A stretch of DNA of 64,000 bases from Dryas octopetala (lineage: Eukaryota; Streptophyta; Magnoliopsida; Rosales; Rosaceae). The DNA lies in assembly GCA_963921425.1 (NCBI GenBank), contig OY992833.1, positions 16,967,738-17,031,737 on the forward strand, read 5' to 3'. The position numbers and the translations under genes were made by a program. Shown here in pieces: positions 37,175 to 48,544 of this stretch. The first letter of the stretch is position 1; each line of letters opens with the position of its first letter. Below the pieces are notes generated by a model. The model was not told where the DNA came from and made no database searches. It saw only the letters and a list, made by a program, of their open reading frames with translations.

Positions 37175-38020
37175 TAATTGATAAGAACAATGCATTGTTT
37201 TCTATCGTTGGGCGTGGGTTGGGCTTACTTATTGGGTTTGTATTTATGAGCCTTTTTCTTTATATTTTGTCACTGGCCCATTTCTTCCTTGGCCCGATCC
37301 TAAACTTATGATGATAATTTCAGCCCCCAAAGTATGGAAGGTTGAATTTCTTATCACGAAGATTTTTTTGTTCTTTGTGTCACTTCCTGCACCACGTTCT
37401 CTTCCACAGCTTCTGCACCACAGCCATCAAACTCTCTTGACGAACATATCTGATTGAGTGAGGTGGGGGGAGGAAGCTAGAGAGTTGTCTTTAATCTTTT
37501 TATATTTTTTATATTTTTTATTGTTAATAAAATGTGGATGGGCATTTTTGTCCCTTAAAATTTAGTCACGTGATGAAACTGACAAAAAGAATTAAATTAA
37601 GAAAGATGAAAAAATTTAAGGACCTCTCAATTAAAAAAAACGAGTTGAAGGGCCAAAGTGGGAATCCGAAAAAAGTTTAGGGACTATTGCTCTAATTAAG
37701 CCTAGATAAAATGACGATTGGCAGACTCCTTTGAAAGAGAAAAAATGCATGCCTCATAACTCGAGAGACTCTTCGGTGGGGCGTGCCCCATACAAGATTT
37801 AGTCCTCATAACTATTTGACTTCCCAATTAATTAGTCAAAACGTAATTTGGGAAATTTTTTAAATCAATTGGAACAAAGCTCTGAAAGAAAATTGTCAAA
37901 TTTTCCCAATACAACGTCAACTTGCCTTATATATAATATAGGGAAAGATTTTAGTTTCCAAACCTCCATCATTCTGAAAAATGAAAGAGGGAGGAAAGCT
38001 ATACTAAAAATGAAAGAGTT

Positions 38021-38385
38021 TGTTGAGAGTAATGTGAAGCAATGTTCCACATCGGAAAACTAAGGCTTAGCATATGTGCTTATAAGTCTTGGGCCTCTCC
38101 ACCCATTGCCAATTGGTTTTGGGTTGGATGCTCTAATTCTATCATGGTATCAGAACTTGGTTATCCGCGTGTAAGGCCCAACGGCCACACGTGCTCCCAC
38201 GTCACCTAATACAATTTGTTCACGTGTAAGGCTCAAAAATCTCGCCACACGTGCGGGGGCGTGTTGAGAGTAATGTGAAACAATGTCCCATATCGGAAAA
38301 CTAAGGCTTAGCATATGTGCTTATAAGTCTTGGGCCTCTCCATTCATTGCCAATTGATTTTGGGTTGGATGCTCTAATTCTATCA
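38021..38385 (+). mobile_element. TRIM (miniature LTR retrotransposon fossil), structurally complete
   Basis: Two 124-base direct terminal repeats are at 38021-38144 and 38262-38385, each TGTTGAGAG...TCTATCA. The primer-binding site TGGTATCAGAAC is at 38145-38156. A G-rich polypurine tract lies just before the second repeat. The 5-bp target duplication GAGTT is at 38016-38020 and 38386-38390. The repeats differ at about 6 of 124 positions. Under commonly used plant rates this suggests an insertion roughly 1-3 million years old. It has no coding capacity, as is usual for TRIMs. Confidence 0.92.
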
Positions 38386-38390
38386 GAGTT

Positions 38391-39977
38391 GACAAAGATG
38401 AACTTAAACAAGTTGTTAGAGATACTTAATTAAGAGGAATTCTGCCTCCCAAAATACAAGCAAAAAGTCAATGGGGGCGATACTCACATTCCCAAAGAAC
38501 CCACCAAATTAGCGGATTCATTATAGAACAATCTTCAGCCTTAATTTTCGTTCAATTTTCAGACTTTAAATTCCTTTTATCACTACATCAAGCGCTATGC
38601 ATAGGAAAAAAAAAATTTTTTTAATTTAATTTTAAGAAAAATGGTTGGCTTCTTTCCCATAAGGATCTAGTAATTTTTCCTTACACAAATTAACAAAAAT
38701 TTGACATATAATGTCCACTTTGAGCCTTTCTTTTTGTACAACATTTATTTAATGTATTTTAGTGTTTTGTTTAAAATTGTATTTTATTTTAGGGAGACTT
38801 CCATTTAGCTCTTTTAATTTTGCAATTTACTGCCTAGCTTATGGCTTTTAAAATTTTAACTAAAATCTAATAATATTGTAACCATTCAATGTTACATAAT
38901 ATTGGTTCATTAGTTTCTATTTTTTTCACACATACCAGGCGCCGAGCGCTCAGCGGCTATTTTCGAGTATTCGACAGTGCATTTTTACTTCTTCCTCAAG
39001 CCTTGATTTATCGAATTTATATTATGTTTTAATTCTGAGATTTTGGAAAAACCTAATATGTAGCCTCTACAAACATCGCTCTATATCCTAAGAAGGTATG
39101 AGGTAAAACCGTATCCTATACCCTTAAAAATTAAAAAAATAATGACATATTTCTTTGATAGGCAATGGTCAAAGGGCTTTATTTAGAAAAAATCTATAAG
39201 GTATTTTTTTTTTTTTTCCAAATAAGAAATGTTAGAAGAATTAAACTCTAATTTTTCGTTTTATTTTATTTGTTTTTGAGGGCTTATGAATGAATTTTTT
39301 TTTAAGTGCAACAAATCGATGTACAAACAACGTCACAATATGTTGGCCGGCGTGATACAAGAAACCAATGTTGAAATAATAAGCCCATGCATTGAATCAT
39401 GTTGGCTATGTTTTTGAATTTAAATGATATAAGTCCCACCAATAAAATAAATAAAATAAGTGTTATTTCATCATTAATTTACCGATCGATTTGGATTTGG
39501 ATTCTGACATAATATGACCATTATATGTACATCTAAGATTTTTATATGAACAGCGTGGGATTGGATATATATAACACCTTTGAAAACACATCAGCTAGCA
39601 AAATTCATGGCTACCAAAGTGGCTATGATTATGCAAGAAATTAGGAATTCTTTCGTGAGAAGGAACATCCTCAAAACGGGAAAACCACATTCTGTCAAAA
39701 AAAACAAAACGGGAAAACCATATGTTTCCAAACAAATATTAAAATGATTACAAAAATTAATTAAAATATAGAAATATTAATCTAAGGGAGTGAGTGGTAT
39801 AACTAAAAGTTAGAAAAAAGATGGATATAATCATAATTAACATACATATCCCATAACAAAATTTCAAAAATGGGAAGTGACCGTGAATGATTGATTTCTC
39901 GGAATTAATTCTCCTTAATATATGAAATTTTGGTATGACTTTGATTTACCTTCCAACTATGTTTTCCTCTGACCCCC
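38391..39977. other. Gene-free spacer between TRIM and second DUF688-like gene
   Basis: AT-rich sequence with A and T runs. No gene, repeat ends or RNA gene were recognised. Confidence 0.5.
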
Positions 39978-39987
39978 TATATAAACA
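39978..39987 (+). promoter_or_regulatory. TATA box of DUF688-like paralogue 2
   Basis: CTATATAAAC lies 84 bases before the start codon at 40062. A start site about 30 bases downstream would fall near 40010. This excludes an in-frame upstream ATG at 39993 and supports 40062 as the real start. Confidence 0.7.
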
Positions 39988-40061
39988 TAAATGTGTCTGG
40001 TAAATGTAACGGACTGTTGATTTCTACTGCCAAACACAAGAAAAACAAAACCCCAAAAACA

Positions 40062-40652
40062 ATGGAGAGGATCAAAGCACTCACCAAAAACTCTGATCAG
40101 AAAAACCTTTCAGTGTTCCAAGCCAATGAGTTTTTTGTGAACAAAATTCTCTCAAGAAATTCCTCCGTGGGCAGCTCTTCGCGTTCCTATCACTGTCGAA
40201 TGGTCGCGGCTGTGCCTTTCAAGTGGGAAGCCAAGCCTGGGAAGCCCTTGAATTCCCACAAGGGGCAGTTTGTGCCTCCGATTGTTGGGCCGCCACCGGC
40301 TGCAAATAGCCCAGGCATGGCCAGGCCCAACAATGCAGGCCCATTAAGGAACAAGAGGGTCTGGTTGTGGAAGAAGTTTAGGAAGAGTTACAAGGCTAAG
40401 AAGAACAAGAAGGTTCAGGCTGCTGCTGAAGGGTCTAATGGGTTGGAGCTGAAATTTGATCATGAAGGTCACGAGTTGTGGAAATCTGATTTGGAAGATA
40501 TGAGAACTTCTTCATGTGGGTCCAGCTCTTCTTCTAATTACAATTCCTCATCAGCAGCTTCATCTACTACATCTGAAGCTTTTGCTAATTTTCGTCACTC
40601 AAAGAATAAGATACAAAATCTGGCCAGGGGATTCATTAGATGGGTTTTTTAG
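40062..40652 (+). CDS. DUF688-like plant protein, paralogue 2
   Basis: This is an intronless frame of 196 aa starting at MERIKALTKN in good context (A at -3, G at +4). It shares with paralogue 1 the blocks EFFVNK, SRNSSVG (31-37), VPFKWEAKPGKP (51-62), PPIVGPPP and a basic stretch (WLWKKFRKSYKAKKNKK), then a Ser-rich tail ending in GFIRWVF. The family is plant-specific with unknown function. The strongly basic middle followed by acidic and Ser-rich parts suggests a soluble, possibly nuclear protein, which is inference. A longer frame from 39993 exists, but that ATG is only six bases past the TATA box. Confidence 0.82.
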   Translation: MERIKALTKNSDQKNLSVFQANEFFVNKILSRNSSVGSSSRSYHCRMVAAVPFKWEAKPGKPLNSHKGQFVPPIVGPPPAANSPGMARPNNAGPLRNKRVWLWKKFRKSYKAKKNKKVQAAAEGSNGLELKFDHEGHELWKSDLEDMRTSSCGSSSSSNYNSSSAASSTTSEAFANFRHSKNKIQNLARGFIRWVF

Positions 40653-40699
40653 ATGGGCCAGTTCTCCATTATACCATTTTTCGGTAATGTTCTCTTGTT

Positions 40700-41365
40700 G
40701 AATAATACATTTATTTAACCTCATAAATGATTTAGATTTACAGTCTGGCAAGAGTATCTTCCGTTAATAAGATTATCTAATTAACAATGACCCCTGTAAC
40801 TTTTTGCAATTCTAGTGTTAACTATGAGTCTATCTGGAATTAAGAGGCACGGGTTGTGTGTAGGTACATGTGATATTGCAATAATTGTGAGAAGGTGATG
40901 AACATTAATTTCACCAAAAAGTGGTATTTGAGTTTGTAAGTTTAGATATCACTATGTGTACATAGTGCAGCCATATATGCATGCAACCCAGATTATATGT
41001 TACTGTTAGTACATATGTGTCATATTGCCAATATTAGCTTCTGTTAACATTTTGCAACGTACCCATGTTGGCACAAATATATTTGTTTATTTATAATTAT
41101 TTATCATGGTTTAATATCTCTCCGAGACACTCCTCAATCTTATGTGACTGGAGATGGTTTGTGGTTTGAGATTAGTACGACCTCTCTATGTAGAAAACCA
41201 TTTGTATCCATTATTGCCCACATTTCTTATGTGAGACTTATGTAAAACTCACTTGTACCAGAAAAGACGAGGTGTTGTGTTGTTTATGTCGTATGACATA
41301 AACAACGTAATGTTTGCTTGACATTTAATTATAATTGTTATTTATTATCTACGAGTAGTGAGCAA
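40700..41365. other. Gene-free spacer after the second DUF688-like gene
   Basis: Contains the likely 3' untranslated region near 40653-40760, then AT-rich sequence without recognisable features. Confidence 0.45.
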
Positions 41366-41550
41366 ATTATGAAAAGGTCCATTGACTTTAAATACTAAAC
41401 TTTAATAATTTTTTAGTTTAGGTACTAAAATTTAATAGCATTTTAGTTTAGATATTAGTTGAAAAGTCAAACAAACTAATAAAGTGAAGGGTACTAGAAT
41501 TCATAAAAATTACATCATATGCCACTACAATAAAAAAATTTAAAAAATTC

Positions 41551-41725
41551 CCAACTAACCACCTGCCACCGATGTCTGGCCCACCACCGACCACCGCCAT
41601 CCGGCCGACCACCGGCCACCTCCGTCCGGTCGACCACCGGCCACCTCTGTCCGGCCAACCACCGGCCACCGTCGTCCGGCCAACCACCGGCCACCTCCGT
41701 CCGGCCAACCACTAGCCAACGTTGT
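41551..41725. repeat. 25-bp minisatellite
   Basis: About seven diverged units of 25 bases of the type CCGGCCAACCACCGGCCACC plus five variable bases. It is GC-rich in an AT-rich setting. Because 25 is not a multiple of three the unit reads in all frames, giving a 25-residue Gly/Trp-rich period on the minus strand. Confidence 0.9.
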
Positions 41726-41739
41726 TCAACAACACAAAA

Positions 41740-41815
41740 ACAACTTGGCATAGAAAGGATTCGAACCCCTCTCATGCATAAGAAAAAGGCATCTCTTACC
41801 ACTACACTACATAAT
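41740..41815 (-). other. tRNA-like segment (degenerate tRNA or SINE head)
   Basis: On the minus strand the sequence has a perfect A-box match TAGTGTAGTGG (41809-41799) and, about 30 bases on, a perfect B box GGTTCGAATCC (41768-41758). I cannot build a good acceptor stem, so it is probably not a working tRNA. It lies inside the 3.1-kb MULE beside the minisatellite. Confidence 0.55.
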
Positions 41816-44674
41816 AATTTCATTAAAAGTACTACTTTGACCTCTATTTATCCAATATTGTAATACAATTTAAAAAAAAAAATTTAATTCAGTCACAAGT
41901 CACAAGTTAAACTGTGACTGTCTCACAATTTGTTGTGACTGTCATGGTAAGTTGAAAGAGATACCTTCCCCAATTGCACTAGTAATTATTTTGTATAAAA
42001 AATATTGTTTTGACCTCTATTTATACTACATTGTAGTACAATTTTTTCAAAAACATTCAATCAAGTCCCAACTTAACCGTGACTGTCTCATAATTTAGTT
42101 GTGATTGTTCTATAGTCACAACTAAATTTGAAGTTGTGACTGTCACAATTTGAAAAAGATAGACCATAAACTCCAGCATGCAAACTATAGAAAGTACACC
42201 TAAACCACCCCCAAAACTCATATAACAAAATTTGAAGTTGTGACTAATATTAAGAAAAAGATAAGTTTAACATAAAATACCTAAATGTTTAACATAAAAG
42301 CTCACGTAAAATAGAGAAGAGGTTCAGAGTATCCCCTACATAACCAGCAAAAATATTTCAAATTCCCAAAGAACAAATTCAGAGCTAAAAGGCTTAAAGC
42401 AACCTCGCTTACCAAGACCAGCATTCTTATTTACTACCCATTTTGAGTTTTATTACTTGTTTTACTGAAAAAAAACTCTGAGTTGGTCATTGAGCAATGA
42501 ATTAATTTCAAAAAATGACAAACCCATGAACAATACATGGAAACCCATAATCAACATCAATGCAAAAGTATCGGTAAACCTATTCTGCCAAAAAGGGGGG
42601 GGGGGGAAAGGAAACAAAAGCCCAAATGATTCATTGGTTCTAACCTTATTACTCTCAAAGAAAAAATTACAAAGGTAGCAAAATGAAAATCATAATTTAG
42701 AAGACATTAAAAGAACACACACTTGTCATAAGAATGGAAAAGAAGTCACAATGAAAACCGAACATACATGCAAATGCAAAGTCGCAATTTGACAGCAAAA
42801 TTCAAAACCTTTGTGGCACTCACTATAATGCACTAAGTCTTCTTTTGTGTAAAGTAATTGCTTTGAACCTAATTTATATGATATTGTGTATATATATATT
42901 TTTTAAAATAATTAATCCAGTCAGTCACAACTAATTAAATCTAAGTTGTGACTGTAATTTAGTTGTAACTGTTCGACAGTCACAACTTTATATTTTAGTT
43001 GTGACTGACTGTTTCACAACAAAATTAAGAGACTCCTTTAAGGTATAACAATTAAGTACTAGTAGGCTACAAGGTAATCAAGATATCATAATATCATATG
43101 CTAACCTCAATATAAAGACAATATCATTGTACAAATGACAATGCATGTATATAAGCATACAAGTCCTATCATTTACTATTTTGTAATTAGAGAATGCGAA
43201 TTTGGATTGTACACATTTGAACTTCACCTAGTACTGCATAGGTACTAGGTCTAATAATTTCAACCTTTCCACAACCTTAGAAAGTTTTCTCTATTTGATG
43301 AGGTCTAATGACATAACAATGTGCATATGTAATCAACCAAATTTTCATGACATAACACAGGTGTATATGTAATCAATCAAATTGCCATGTAACTCTGAAT
43401 TATATAAGCAAAAAATATGCAGAAAAAAAATTGCAACCTCACTAGAATCAACAATAAGAACAAACAAAGAACCCTTTTGCTCATAAAACACCTAATCATG
43501 CAAACTTTACTTTCCTTTTGGCATCTGCCATAGTTTTCTCAACTAATCAACAGAAGCTACAAAAAATAAAACTCAATAGAACCAAAATCACTACCAAAAC
43601 TCATATAACAACTAATTAACAAAATCAGAAGTTGTGATTGAGATCAGAAAAGATAAGTTTAACATAAAACACCTTGATGTTTAACATAAAAGCTCACATA
43701 AAAATGGGATTTGCATTAAACAAATATATTAAATATATACACTCTAAGAAGGAAATTTAACCTGTGACTATCAAGCAGAGCAACTTGAAATTCATCTTTA
43801 TCTTTCTATATCTCAAACTAAAAAAATGCAGAAAAGATAGAAAAGAAAAAATTGAAAATCGCAGATCAAACCCTAAATAATCAAACTAATAAAAGAATCT
43901 ATTGCAACAAATCACAGAAAGAAAATATTTAAAATGAAAATCAAAACCAAATCCCTAAAAGCTCGAAGCAAGTTGATCAATTAAAAGTCATAATCAACCA
44001 AATTGATGAAGAAAACATATTCAAAATGAAAATCAAAACCAAATCCCTAAAACAGTCGAAGCAATGAGCAACTGATCAAATAAACCAAATTGATGAAGAA
44101 ATCAAATTCAAAATCAACCAGAAATCAAGAGAAGAACTTATCTCCATAACCAGATCGACGAAAATCACGAAGGGGGTGAGCAAAATCCAAGAACAAATCG
44201 CGTGAGATAACGCTCCAAAGTTAATAGTTCACACAACGACCAAACTATAATTTTTTAACAATTATTAATTATACTAAACCCAATAAATGGGCCAAGGGAA
44301 AAATCAGAATATGAAATAAGCCCACTAGAAATGGGCTAGGCTGGAAAGAAGGTTTGGTATCTAATCTAAAATGTTTTTAAGAAAGTTAGTAGCCAAACTA
44401 AAAAAAATAGCCATGTGCTAGTATTCCAAAAAGTTATTAGAATTAGGTAGTTAATCCTAATTTCTATATTATGAAATAAATTCGTAACATTTTTTGGATA
44501 TAAATGAGATTATATAAATCTTTAAATTTATATTACACGATTAGAATAAAAATAAATAAAAACAAGACAAGCAATAATCCAAATCTCATAAACAACAATC
44601 TATGGATAATATGGTACATATAGCATTTACCTATCCTTGGACAGAAGAGAAGGAGAAACTTAACAAATTGCTAT

Positions 44675-44770
44675 TATCCACATTTGCCACTATGCGACAG
44701 TAATTATTTGAATTGCATAAAAACCTATATTATACTGTTATTAATTGCCACTGTACAACAATGACAATTT
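44675..44770 (-). repeat. Unclassified dispersed repeat, copy 2 (partial)
   Basis: Reversed, this stretch follows 405-495: paired 'acagt-gcaatta-taacag' and 'ttactgtc-ca-agtggcaa' blocks at similar spacing. Its family is unknown. Confidence 0.5.
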
Positions 44771-46550
44771 GCCCAATTAAAAAAAAAAAACTCCAAGTGC
44801 TCGACACAAAAAATACGGAAAAAAATACAACGTGAACTTTATTTATATAAAGTGGACCTATTTATCCTTGCAACTTTTTATGGGTGAGTTAATTTGTATA
44901 TCATTAAAAACTGTAAAATTGAATTTAAAATAATTTGCTTAATTTTCAAATTTGTAAAATATGAAAACCCAGCACGATCAACTTCATCACCAGCTTCGGC
45001 CACATCACTCCCATTGAGGTTGGGCATTCTGGTTCGGTAATTGGGTTTCTGGGTTTATTTGACCTTTGGGTTTCGGGGTTGCAAAAGGACGGGAAGGACG
45101 AAGGATGGGGAAGATGAAGAAGGAGGGGATGGGGGCTGGTGGATATCTGCACACGTGGGTGGGGTATGGGTTTTTTTTAAGTTTTAAGTTTTTTTATTTT
45201 ATTTTAAGTTATCAATATTTTAAAAAAAGCTTTGATGATATTTTCTGTGTCTTATTTTTTCACCCACCTTATAAATTTACCCCCTTTTAAATTTTAAGAA
45301 ATAATAATCCTCTTTTTTCACCCCCAATGTCCCTAAAATACCCTTTTAGTATAAACACTATTTCCTCCCCCTTTCTTCATCTATATTTTCTTTCTTCCAT
45401 AAACCATAAACTCTATTCACCCACCAAATTTTGAAACCATATGCAACCCCATACATACTCCTAGATTAGAAAGGAAGAGAGTGAGAAAGGAGGGGGCAGA
45501 GTTAAATCAACCCATAAATTGTAACTTTGTAATGTGTCCAAGAACTTTTATGTTAGGATGAGATTTTGAATAAGAGAATAAATTAAACAAAATAATTGAT
45601 AAAAATAAGGGGAATTTGGGAATATGAATGATGGAGACAAAATCAAATATTGAAAACAATATTTTAGAGTTAGATTGTGAATAAATCTTTGCAGAAAAAA
45701 AATTATTTTTCATGAATCCAAAGTGGTTTTTTTTGTATATTAAAGTGAGAAAGATGAAATGAAATTATGTGGGTGTAGAGAAATGGGTGGGTATATATAG
45801 ATGACAATTAATGCTATTGTTTAGTGATATAATTTTTTTATTATAATATTTTGATTCCCAAAAGGCTTACGCCTCCGTTTAGACCAAAAACATTTCGCGT
45901 AACACCGTTGCGTATGAAAACACTTGTTTTTTTGTTTCTTTCCGGGCCATAGAGCTGCCCACATTTGAAGTCAACCAAGCCCAAGTACATTAACACTTTT
46001 TCCACATTGGGTTCACGATCCCATCCCAGTGATGGCACACGCGCACTCACCAAAAAGGCCCTCTGTTTGCTGAAATCTCGACATAGGCACAAGAGTAGTC
46101 TGTTTCAGTTTCAAATTTGTTTATATCTCGTGCTTTATCTTTGTGTGAGTGTTAAAGAATCCCCATTTTTAATGCTTCATTTTACACGATCCTGTAGGAA
46201 AAGAAAAGAAACACAGAAAATTGGGATTCTTTCTTATTCTTAATCATATCTGATACAAATGGCTTAGAGGCCCTTAAATACAATTAGCTTTGATAAACCG
46301 ACTATAACTGACAACTAGCAGTGCTTAACAACCTAACAAGTTCATTAACTAGCTAACTATTCTTTGACTGGTTCAAGTTCAACAGTAGTCGATCAGCTAG
46401 TATGCAGTTATACTAGTTTGTGATGCAGGTCCATGAGTTTGTGACGCAAAAGCATAAGAAGAGCCATCTCCGATTGTATAGTCTATGGGCTCAATTAATG
46501 AGCCCCCTTTACATAATTCAGAAACGAAAATAGAAGGGCTTGGAAAAATA
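44771..46550. other. Gene-free spacer
   Basis: AT-rich, with an A-run near 44780. Open frames at 45841-46092 and 45965-46243 overlap on opposite strands and match nothing known. 46190-46450 has the look of retroelement-derived sequence but shows no ends. Confidence 0.4.
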
Positions 46551-46559
46551 ATGGTACGC

Positions 46560-47280
46560 ACAGGGACAAATCCAGGATTTTAAAATGGGGTGGGCTAAAC
46601 TTATCTTACGAGTAAAACTCGACCGAATGAATGAATTTCATTAGCAAAAAAAAAAAAAAAAGTTATACCTAGTTAGAGTGAACATAATGAGCTTTACCCT
46701 AAAAATGCATATCTAAACAAAGAAAAAAAAATCGCACAAAAAAAAAGATAGCAATACAACAATTAAACATGCAATGCAAATACAATATAAAACTATCTAA
46801 GTTGGGCCCTACATATAGATATATAATACCTTTTAAAAATTTTAAAAATGCAAAAATTTCTAATTTTAATAGATAGTTGAGCAAAAAAAAAAAAAGAGTA
46901 GAGAGATTGGGTGCAAATACATATATAATACCTTGGTGGCTTGGCACCCTTTGGAGATTGGAGGGTTGAGCTATTTGTGTGGGGTCGGGGAGATGAGTTT
47001 TGGAGCTGCAGAGGAAAGAAGTTGGAGCAAGTGGGGATCTATGGGCTGTTTTCGGGGGGAGTGGAAGTAAAAATAATTTTTTTTCATTAAACAAAGAGGC
47101 AGTAGCTGCAGCATGTGAGAAGTTGCTCCTCAACAGAAAAAAAAAAAAAAAAAAATGAAACTGTGGGCAGTGGGTTACTGGGCTTGGGATGGAAATTGGA
47201 TGGGCTAAGCTACCTAGGTAAGCTAAAAAAACAAAAAAAGAGCATGGGCTGCAGCCCATGCAGCTCACAACGTGCATTCG
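46560..47280. repeat. Degenerate transposon-like repeat
   Basis: It starts 'gggacaaatccaggatttt' followed by 'aatggggtgggctaaac', and ends near the palindrome 'gggctgcagccc' (47248-47259). A related unit appears at 50890-51805 in the same orientation. A 198-codon minus-strand frame across it is low-complexity and I do not accept it as a gene. Confidence 0.35.
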
Positions 47281-48229
47281 TCTCTGGGTATGCATGTCAA
47301 TTTCTTAACATATATATAATATATGTAATATATAATATATATAATGAACAAGAATGCTCTAAAACTAACTAGTTACTAAGTTAATACAAAGCTAACCACC
47401 ATACTGAACCCACCGCACAATGTAATCTCAAAATCCGAACCGTTTATTTTTTAGGCCCTACTTCAAAGAATATCCTTGTAAAAAATCTCCAAATTCGGAA
47501 ATCATTTAGTCATTTGATTATATCAACAACTATTTATATGCTTTTATCGAAAACACTGATTGTCTATTTATTTGATCTCAATTAGATGACTAAATGATTT
47601 TCGATTTAGTTGATTTTTTGTAATGATGATCTTTGAAGTACGACCTAAATAATTGATGGTTCGGATTATGAGATTAGTTATGTGGTGGTCCCAAAAACAT
47701 GGTTAGCTTCGTATTAACTTGCTAACTAATTAGTTTTAGAGCACTCCTCTATGTATGAATACGTATAAAATAAAATAAAAATATTCATAACATTTGTGTA
47801 CCTTAATAGTGCAAATCAAAACAAATGCCTGTCATGGTCCTTTTTTCTTTTACAGGGTATGCAGAAGGTCTGCATATAATGGTGCAAGAACCAAACAAAA
47901 AGCCAAAGTCACACTAAGAATATTCTAATTATTACCCACCAATTTATGGTCACCATTATTGATCATACCAGTTTCACATCTTTTACTAAATATGTACATC
48001 CAAGTGGGAAAAATATGTACACTTGAATTTAATTCTTCCAACTGCTAAAGCACTTGGTTTCCAGTTTTGGGGTTTTGAAAGTTGTACCATTTACAGCTTA
48101 CAACTGCAATATTTCTACAATAACCATCAACTCACTCTCTTTGCCTCTTAATGCATTTACTTACAGAATATATGTTAGCTAGCTATAGCTAGAGAGAGAG
48201 AGAGCATTTTCTATGTCATAGTTATAGAT

Positions 48230-48538
48230 ATGGATGAGGTGCAAAAGGAAGAGAGCACCAACAGTACTGTTGAAGCTGATTATAATACCAACAAATTAGT
48301 GAAGAAGATCAATTTCAAGCATAGAAAGAGAGGAAGGCCAAAGAAAAGTACTAGTGCAGCCAAAGATGATGATGATGATCAAGTTTTGTATGATACAAAG
48401 AAAGCAGAGGAGGCTGAAGAATCCAATTCCCATGAAAAAGAAGCAGTTGATGCTGAGGAGGAGACTGCAATTACAAGTCCATTGCATACAAAGAGGCGTA
48501 GAAAACGCAAGGGTACACCAAGACGAGCTGCAGTTTAA
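48230..48538 (+). CDS. Small AT-hook protein
   Basis: A 102-aa intronless frame. Residues 29-39 contain FKHRKRGRPKK, a good AT-hook with the RGRP core (34-37) that fits the minor groove of AT-rich DNA. The middle is acidic (DDDDD at about 47-51, then Glu-rich), and the C-terminus is very basic (KRRRKRKGTPRR), a likely nuclear localisation signal and second DNA contact. There is no other domain, and it is far shorter than AHL proteins, which add a PPC domain. The whole chain is charged and probably disordered. I recognise no named gene. The reading frame, start near a GA-rich leader (48191-48204) and biased composition support it, but a chance frame is possible. Likely role: nuclear chromatin-associated protein. 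Confidence 0.6.
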   Translation: MDEVQKEESTNSTVEADYNTNKLVKKINFKHRKRGRPKKSTSAAKDDDDDQVLYDTKKAEEAEESNSHEKEAVDAEEETAITSPLHTKRRRKRKGTPRRAAV

Positions 48539-48544
48539 TTAAAC

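Larger units (their letters stand above)
41375..44467. mobile_element. 3.1-kb non-autonomous Mutator-like element (AGGTCCATT family)
   Basis: A 9-bp duplication ATTATGAAA at 41366-41374 and 44468-44476 fixes the ends. The start AGGTCCATTGACTTTAAA and the end match 9723-10202. Inside are a 25-bp minisatellite, a tRNA-like segment, repeated 'gttgtgactgt' motifs in both orientations (41890-42150, 42915-43020), and an approximately 100-base segment present twice (42212-42315 and 43594-43700). There is also a tandem copy of 'aaaatcaaaaccaaatccc' near 43938 and 44030, and a run of 12 G (42595-42606). No transposase or other protein is recognised. Confidence 0.75.

Noticed and set aside
39993-40061. 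Upstream in-frame ATG extending DUF688-like paralogue 2 by 23 residues
   Set aside because: It lies six bases past the TATA box, so it should precede the transcription start. Paralogue 1 also begins with the same MER start.
41551-41725. Possible CRISPR-like array
   Set aside because: Units are contiguous 25-bp repeats without spacers in a plant genome; it is a minisatellite.
45220-45840. Possible inverted-repeat element around 'cacccacc' blocks
   Set aside because: End similarity was too weak and no target duplication could be read.
46699-47295. 198-codon minus-strand open frame
   Set aside because: Long Phe runs from A/T tracts, spans a degenerate repeat, and has no domain.
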